DNA of 64,000 bases from Trichoplusia ni (lineage: Eukaryota > Arthropoda > Insecta > Lepidoptera > Noctuidae), in contig NC_039480.1 of the NCBI RefSeq assembly GCF_003590095.1, positions 10,517,328-10,581,327 on the forward strand. Direction: 5' to 3'. Shown piece by piece: positions 58,593-64,000 of this stretch; position 1 is the first letter of the stretch, and each line of letters starts with the position of its first letter. Made by a program: the position numbers and the translations under genes. The notes under the pieces were generated by a model. It ran no database searches. It saw only the letters and a list, made by a program, of their open reading frames with translations, and had not been told where the DNA came from.

Positions 58593-60607
58593 TTTGTGTG
58601 AGAGATTACATTTCTTTGTACTACCGAACATTTGTATTATTGTACCACTAAAACATTGCCAGTAAGAATCACAAACATTGTTTGGACATAGCCCAAGACA
58701 GACACTACAGCGTACCGCGCATGTTATGTTCTATTGATTTATTTTTTGTTACCAGTGCGTAATGCGCATGTATTTGTCGAAAATAATTGGGAATGAAAGT
58801 GGAAAAATAAAAACATATCGGGTGACGAAATAGTAAAATACAACTTGTTTTTATAAATTAGTTTTATTTCAAGACTTACGTAATGAATAATATAATAAAA
58901 TTATGACTGTAATCAACCTAAACCAAACTTTTAGTCGGTATTAGTTTATTTGGATTGTTATATTATCCACTATAGCTATCACAAGTAGATATATCATAAA
59001 GTAACTCGTAATAGAAACATAAAAGTGTGTATTTACAAAAGAAAAATCACGTCACTTCATTAGTTTTTTTAGATTTGTATTTGCTTTGATTGTACATAAA
59101 ACATGCAATTTTTAATTATAAATAAACATCAACAAAGTAACAAATTTAAAAATTCATACATGCATATCTGCTATAATCAGTGTTCATTTCGACATCGAAA
59201 TCAACACTGCAATAATAGCGTAACTGGATTAACTCTTTCATTTACAGAAAAATAATGATAATAAAAAGTAATAATAAAACAAAAATAAGGCCATCAAAGG
59301 CTCGCAATGAAATTTCAAGAAGGATAGAATTATTCTCTAAGGACGGACTGGACTAAAAAAGTACTGATTGACACAATATTATTTTAATTTTCGTTGTTAT
59401 TATGTAGTTAGGACGTGAAAGAAACTGAATATTAAATGCAAATTAACTATGTATATAACATGCTAAAACATACACAACCATATATTATAGAAGAAATCGG
59501 TTAGCAGTTACGTTGACTAACATCCTAAATAATAAATTACAGTAATAATATAATATGTATATCTGAAAATAGCCAACATTTTTACGACATTATAATTTAG
59601 AATGAACATTTGGTATGCAATGAACTCTTGTAATTGATACAAATATAGCCAAAATATTTACACATCATGAGACCTTAAGAAGTATAATACCTTACAAATA
59701 ATGGACAATAAGATACTTGTACAATTCGAAATTTATATTATCCAAGACATATTACTACATAAATCGAAATAGAAAAACTGTACTTACGTAACATAGTTCA
59801 AGAAACTGTACCGATGTCACTTAAAATGAATATTATAGCTGTGTCTATAAGTTTACATACAATTACTAATGAATAATAGGTGACCGGACAAGACTAACAA
59901 TATGGTTAGTACCGAATATCGACTCCAAAGCCGAATTCAAATAAAGTGTTATGAAGAGCCAAATTTATATTGATGGCACTTATATTTTATTTATCCTTAT
60001 ATAATTATCACCGCAGTATAACAATAGATCATATCGCTAGGCACGTAATAATGTTAGTCAATACAAAGTTAATGTAGATATTACACGATGGACAAACTTA
60101 GGGCTAGATGCCGTGTCAAAATATTCACATATTACAATTAAATAACACAATATTCACATTATATTCTGTTAAGTAACAATGTCTTAGCCTAGTCTATATT
60201 CTAGTCACAAATCCGTTGTCATTTACAGCCTGTATTTTGTGTTAGGATTACTCAAGTTCCAAGTTTTCATTATCAAACTTCACGACAAAAATTAAGACAA
60301 CTATGTTCTATATCATTACTATACTATCCTTAACGATTACCATTGGCAGTCAAAAACAGATTATCATAAATGTGGCGTTGCTCTCTACGACAAATGTGAC
60401 ACGCATATTAAAATACCTCACTATTACTAACTTCAAATATTATAGAAAAAATAATGAGATTTTTTAGTCTTTGAAAAAAGGGGTTTTATATTATTGCCAG
60501 GTTGGAGTTACGCGTAGCTTTTAGATGTTGAAGTAAGATACAGGATGTCAGATTACCAAGACAGATGGAGCCACATTTAAGTAGTCACAAGTACAGGAGC
60601 GTAGTTC
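58593..60607. other. intergenic and probable long Rab40 3' UTR
   Basis: Two kilobases of very AT-rich DNA with no open frame of note. A minus-strand AATAAA at 59991-59986 could end Rab40 transcripts, and others lie further left. The promoter of the four-helix protein gene should lie near 58600-58900. Confidence 0.45.
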
Positions 60608-63369
60608 TCAGGCGATGGTGCATGAGTTCCGTCCGGTGCAGTTGAGTCGCGTGTGGTGGGGGTGCTTGTGCGTGCGCGCGCGGTGGCGGCTGGGCGCGGC
60701 CGAGATCGCGTACGACTTCAGGTGAGACTTCAGCGCCGTCGGCAGCGGCAGCCGCTCCAGCCCGTACACCGACGTGCGGGCCACGATCGCGCGGCAACAC
60801 AGCTCTTGCAGGCTGAGTACTGCACAAATGATTCATATTATAATATTAAGTACATCAGTGCAATACAAATGATTCATTTTTAATTTTTCAATTCATTCTT
60901 CTGTCCCACTTGAACCTTTCATAAGTGGGACATCTTACAAACTAGCATTACTTTATATTATTTTTCTCTAGGCCTGCCGTAAATACATATAAATCATTCA
61001 TGGAAATAAATTTAAATTTTATTTTGTAGAAGTTTGTTTTATGTATAGGTTTCTAATAGCAATTACCTTTATTGCTCCTCCATAGCCTTTCCATGCCATT
61101 ACGGTGAAGCGCCATGCGAGAAAGTTCGCAGAAACTTTCTCTAATGTTGAAGTCGCAGAGGGGACTGACTTCGAAGAACGCCATGTGGTTCTTGGCAGCG
61201 TAAACTTCGGCATCGCGCTCCTGAACTTGCCGCTTGAAGGCTAGGTGCAGACGGTTGCCCACAAGGACCTTTGGAACTCCTGGCGCATGCTAGAAATAAA
61301 GGGCATTGTATACTTTCGACTTTTTTGACTCCGGCAGTATGGAATTTAATCCTTGTTTCGCAGGGTGTTTTACATACATACAAATCACATGCACAAAGAC
61401 ACCCCGACTCAGAACAAGCATTCGTGGATCACTCAAATCGAACCCGCGACACGTCGCGCACAGTGGATGACCTCAACCGCTTCGCTACCCGCTATCACTA
61501 TCGCTTTTAATACTCAATACTCAATCATTTATTGCATTCCATATGTTACAGAGATGGTAGAAAATAAATAGCACAGACACACTAGTCCCATTTAAGTCAT
61601 AATTATATTTTATAAGTGTTAGTGGATGCTACATACCTTTTCGACTTCTTCAAGCCACCTGTCGATGCTGTCAAAGGACCATTTGTTTGTGATGTCATAA
61701 ACGAGCAGTATGCCCTGCGCCCCGCGGGAGTACGACCGTATGATCGTACAAAATCGACCCTGTCCCGACGTATCCCATAGCTGCAGCTTTACCCTTTTAC
61801 CGTCTAATAGGATAGTCGTTGTCTTGTATGCTGCAAAAATAAATTTTATGACTTTAAGATACATGAAAGGTACCCCAAACTAAACCTTTGTAAAGGAATT
61901 TTTATTTTTAATAATTAGAATATTACACTGTCATCTTTTTTCAGATAACATCCACAACAGAATATTATAACTTAGTGTCTAGTTAAAATCGAGTGGCATT
62001 CCAATTTGATTGCTGTTTATCAATAACCATTTATCCTACATACCAATACAGTTTGAATAATCAATTTACAAGCGATTCTTAGTTGATTGTTATACATATC
62101 TAGAACATAAACAGGTGATTCATTGAATATGTTGTTATCATTCTTAGGAGCATGACCTGTGCTAGACTAACATTTTATGTAGACCTCATTTCCTAATATG
62201 AATACTTAAGTAGATTAAATATATTGAATATGTGTACATATTGTGGTGTACTAAATATGTAATATGAATAAAAAGATATTGTAGGGGTTTCCCAAACATT
62301 CAAGTCTTAAGCACAAAGACACTGTGTAGTATGTAATACTATTACTACACACAATTCACTAGTCGTAATACATTTGTGATTTAAATATGAAGTTAACATT
62401 ATCAACTTTATCAAAAGTAAGGGTATTATTAATACCAACAATTTTGAAGTATTTGCCAAATTTCATCAGTTCTTTCAATAAGTAAAGAATTAAAAAAGGC
62501 AAGGGTTATCTCCTAGGTTACCTAATTGTGATATCATTCCACAAAATAATTGATTACAAATTGTTTTCTTTATAGCTATCATTTTTAAGTGCGTAATAAT
62601 TGAAAAGTGAAATTGTATTCTACTGATCAAAGAAAATATAAAATGATGAATGGATAAAGTACCACTTTAATTACAAACTGATGGTGTCTATCCAATGCTA
62701 TACATTGATTTTGTCATCCATTAACCATAACAATATTCTACAGTAAGCCCATGATGTCAGTATAGGATTAGCATTAAGACAATAGGGAACTGTTGTACTT
62801 AGAACCAATATAAGGGTATGCACTAGGGCCATTGGTAATCCATGTCACATACGGAAAGTATGTGACATATTATTATATTGACTAATAAGAATAAAAAGCA
62901 CCTAGATTGATAAGAGGGCGTTAAACTATTCCTTTACAACTAAAAAATATTATTTTCATTTCAAACATCAGAAACTTTCTGTATAATAATGAAAAAAAAA
63001 ACAAATACAAAATGTAAAATGATTGTTTCATTAGTCCCATCATTTATTGTAAATTCTTGGGCAGACTTGGTTTACATTGGTTTTGAAATATGTTGTAGAA
63101 GTCCAGGGACAATTTAAATACAAATGAGATCCACACAGTTAGTGTCTGATAATAGCTAGTTTTTTAATATTATTAAGATCAGAGTGTAGATGCTTACCAC
63201 TGCCACTGCAAAAAGGGGAGTCAGCAGAGCCATCTTCTAAATCCTGCAGTATTTCTTGCTTGCCCACATCCGAGTCTCCAACCAGTAATACTTTTAGTAA
63301 GTAGTCATATGACTTAGGTGCTGCGGGTGGCCGGCCTGTAATATTAATTGATGCTATTTGATTAAACAT
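60608..63369 (-). CDS. Rab40: Rab40, SOCS-box Rab-like GTPase
   Basis: Exons 63198-63369, 61637-61830, 61067-61289 and 60608-60819 join in phase to 266 residues; fly Rab40 is similar in length. The GTPase part shows YDYLLKVLLVGDSDVGK (P-loop), KLQLWDTSGQGRF (switch II), SYSRGAQGILLVYDITNKWSF and the Rab40-specific VGNRLHLAFKRQV in place of the usual NKxD. A SOCS box follows (VLSLQELCCRAIV, then the Cul5 box LPLPTALKSHLKSY), and the protein ends in NSCTIA, a lipidation-type cysteine motif. Rab40 proteins pair with Elongin B/C and Cullin-5 as ubiquitin ligase receptors linked to membranes. I used the ATG at 63369, but a good acceptor cuts the same exon at 63335, so an upstream first exon could replace the first 11 residues. 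Confidence 0.95.
61360..61500. repeat. SINE-like dispersed repeat, copy B
   Basis: Carries CACATGCACAAAGACACC, GCATTCGTGGATCAC, ATCGAACCCGCGACACG and a GACCTCAACC-to-CGCTACCCGC end in the same order as copy A. About 15 bases before the B-box-like core are deleted. It lies in an intron of Rab40. Confidence 0.7.
62283..62326. repeat. SINE-like dispersed repeat, fragment C
   Basis: AGGGGTTTCCCAAACATTC followed by AAGTC and GCACAAAGACAC matches the left part of copy A (GGGGGTTTCACAACATTCTC and what follows). The right part of the element is missing. It lies in the first Rab40 intron. Confidence 0.5.
62842..62868. repeat. perfect 11-base inverted repeat
   Basis: ATGTCACATAC and its exact complement flank a 5-base loop, GGAAA. 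This compact hairpin lies in the 1.37 kb first Rab40 intron (61831-63197). Confidence 0.85.
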
Positions 63370-64000
63370 GAATAATACTCAAAATTAAAATTAATAGGTG
63401 AAAGTTACTTGTTTGTTCAAAGGTTTAAAAGTTATATCATTTATTCTATTATAATGTTGTTTACATGGGGTGCAGTTTCATAAGGAAAACAGAACAAGTC
63501 AACAAACATTTCACTCAACTAAACTTTTGGCATGAATACATTTTCACACTGTAGACAGGGAAGTTAATAATTGGCAAATGAGACAACATCAAGTAGAAAA
63601 CATTGAGTGTTTACAAAGTAGTAACATCCATAGAGTCCATCAACATGACTTTTTTTTCAGGCATATTAGGAGATTAATGTTTTAGTATTATTTAATACAA
63701 ATGGGTACACTTGATATAATGTTTGACATCACTTTTTACTCATAAATCTATTTATATTATTATCAAGGGAGAAAGATAATAACTGTTTGTCTAACACCTG
63801 TGCAAGTATCAATGCTAATGATGTGATCAAATAATGAATTCTTATGTATCTTTGCCCTGGCATATTATAGTAGTGTTATATTTTAAAATTTTACTACATT
63901 AATATATGTTTTAACTGCAATCAATCATGTAGCTTAGTCATATTATTCTCTGCAGTATACATGCAATTATATAAATACCTGAGGTAGTATAAATTGCTCT
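63370..64000. other. upstream region or 5' intron of Rab40
   Basis: AT-rich and without open frames. If the acceptor near 63335 is used, this would be the first intron and the promoter would lie beyond the window. Confidence 0.45.

Overview
This 64 kb window is eukaryotic nuclear DNA from an insect, most probably a moth or butterfly. The sequence is AT-rich. Genes are split into many exons with GT-AG introns, and the proteins rebuilt from them align residue by residue with known insect and animal families. A dispersed SINE-like repeat of a type I associate with Lepidoptera occurs in at least three degenerate copies. All exon joins given here were made by hand from splice signals, reading-frame phase and family conservation. 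For every spliced gene the exon lengths add up to a whole number of codons.

Layout, left to right. 1-11.3 kb holds almost no coding sequence; one well-bounded 68-base exon (3774-3841) suggests it is the 5' UTR intron and promoter area of the next gene. 11.3-13.2 kb (+) encodes an unrecognised secreted glycoprotein. Then come Gid4 (-, 16.3-17.8 kb), Pkn kinase (+, 18.9-22.9 kb), the KCTD5-type adaptor insomniac (-, 24.0-24.8 kb), Sap130 (+, 25.3-29.9 kb), and mRpS23 (+, 31.0-33.0 kb) with a complete SYCP3/Cor1-like gene nested in its first intron. After these lie an unrecognised 95-residue membrane protein (+, 34.1-35.3 kb), U2AF large subunit (-, 35.7-38.9 kb), an MFSD10-type transporter (+, 39.5-45.0 kb), chibby (+, 46.2-46.9 kb), topoisomerase 3-alpha (-, 47.6-54.5 kb), mitochondrial rRNA methyltransferase Mrm2 (+, 55.1-56.0 kb), an unrecognised four-helix membrane protein (-, 57.2-58.6 kb) and Rab40 (-, 60.6-63.4 kb).

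The genes do not form one pathway, but the layout has a clear logic. Four gene pairs are head to head with about 0.5-1.1 kb between start codons (Gid4/Pkn, insomniac/Sap130, U2af/Mfsd10, Top3alpha/Mrm2), suggesting shared promoters. Two pairs are tail to tail with opposing polyadenylation signals only about 20 bases apart (Pkn/insomniac, 95-residue protein/U2af). Several proteins work in ubiquitin ligases (Gid4, insomniac, Rab40), and three serve mitochondria in part or whole (mRpS23, Mrm2, Top3alpha).

The best candidates for under-described biology are the meiotic SYCP3-like gene inside a housekeeping intron, the secreted glycoprotein with its distant 5' exon, and the 95-residue single-pass protein. 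I see no CRISPR array, intact transposon, tRNA or rRNA gene.
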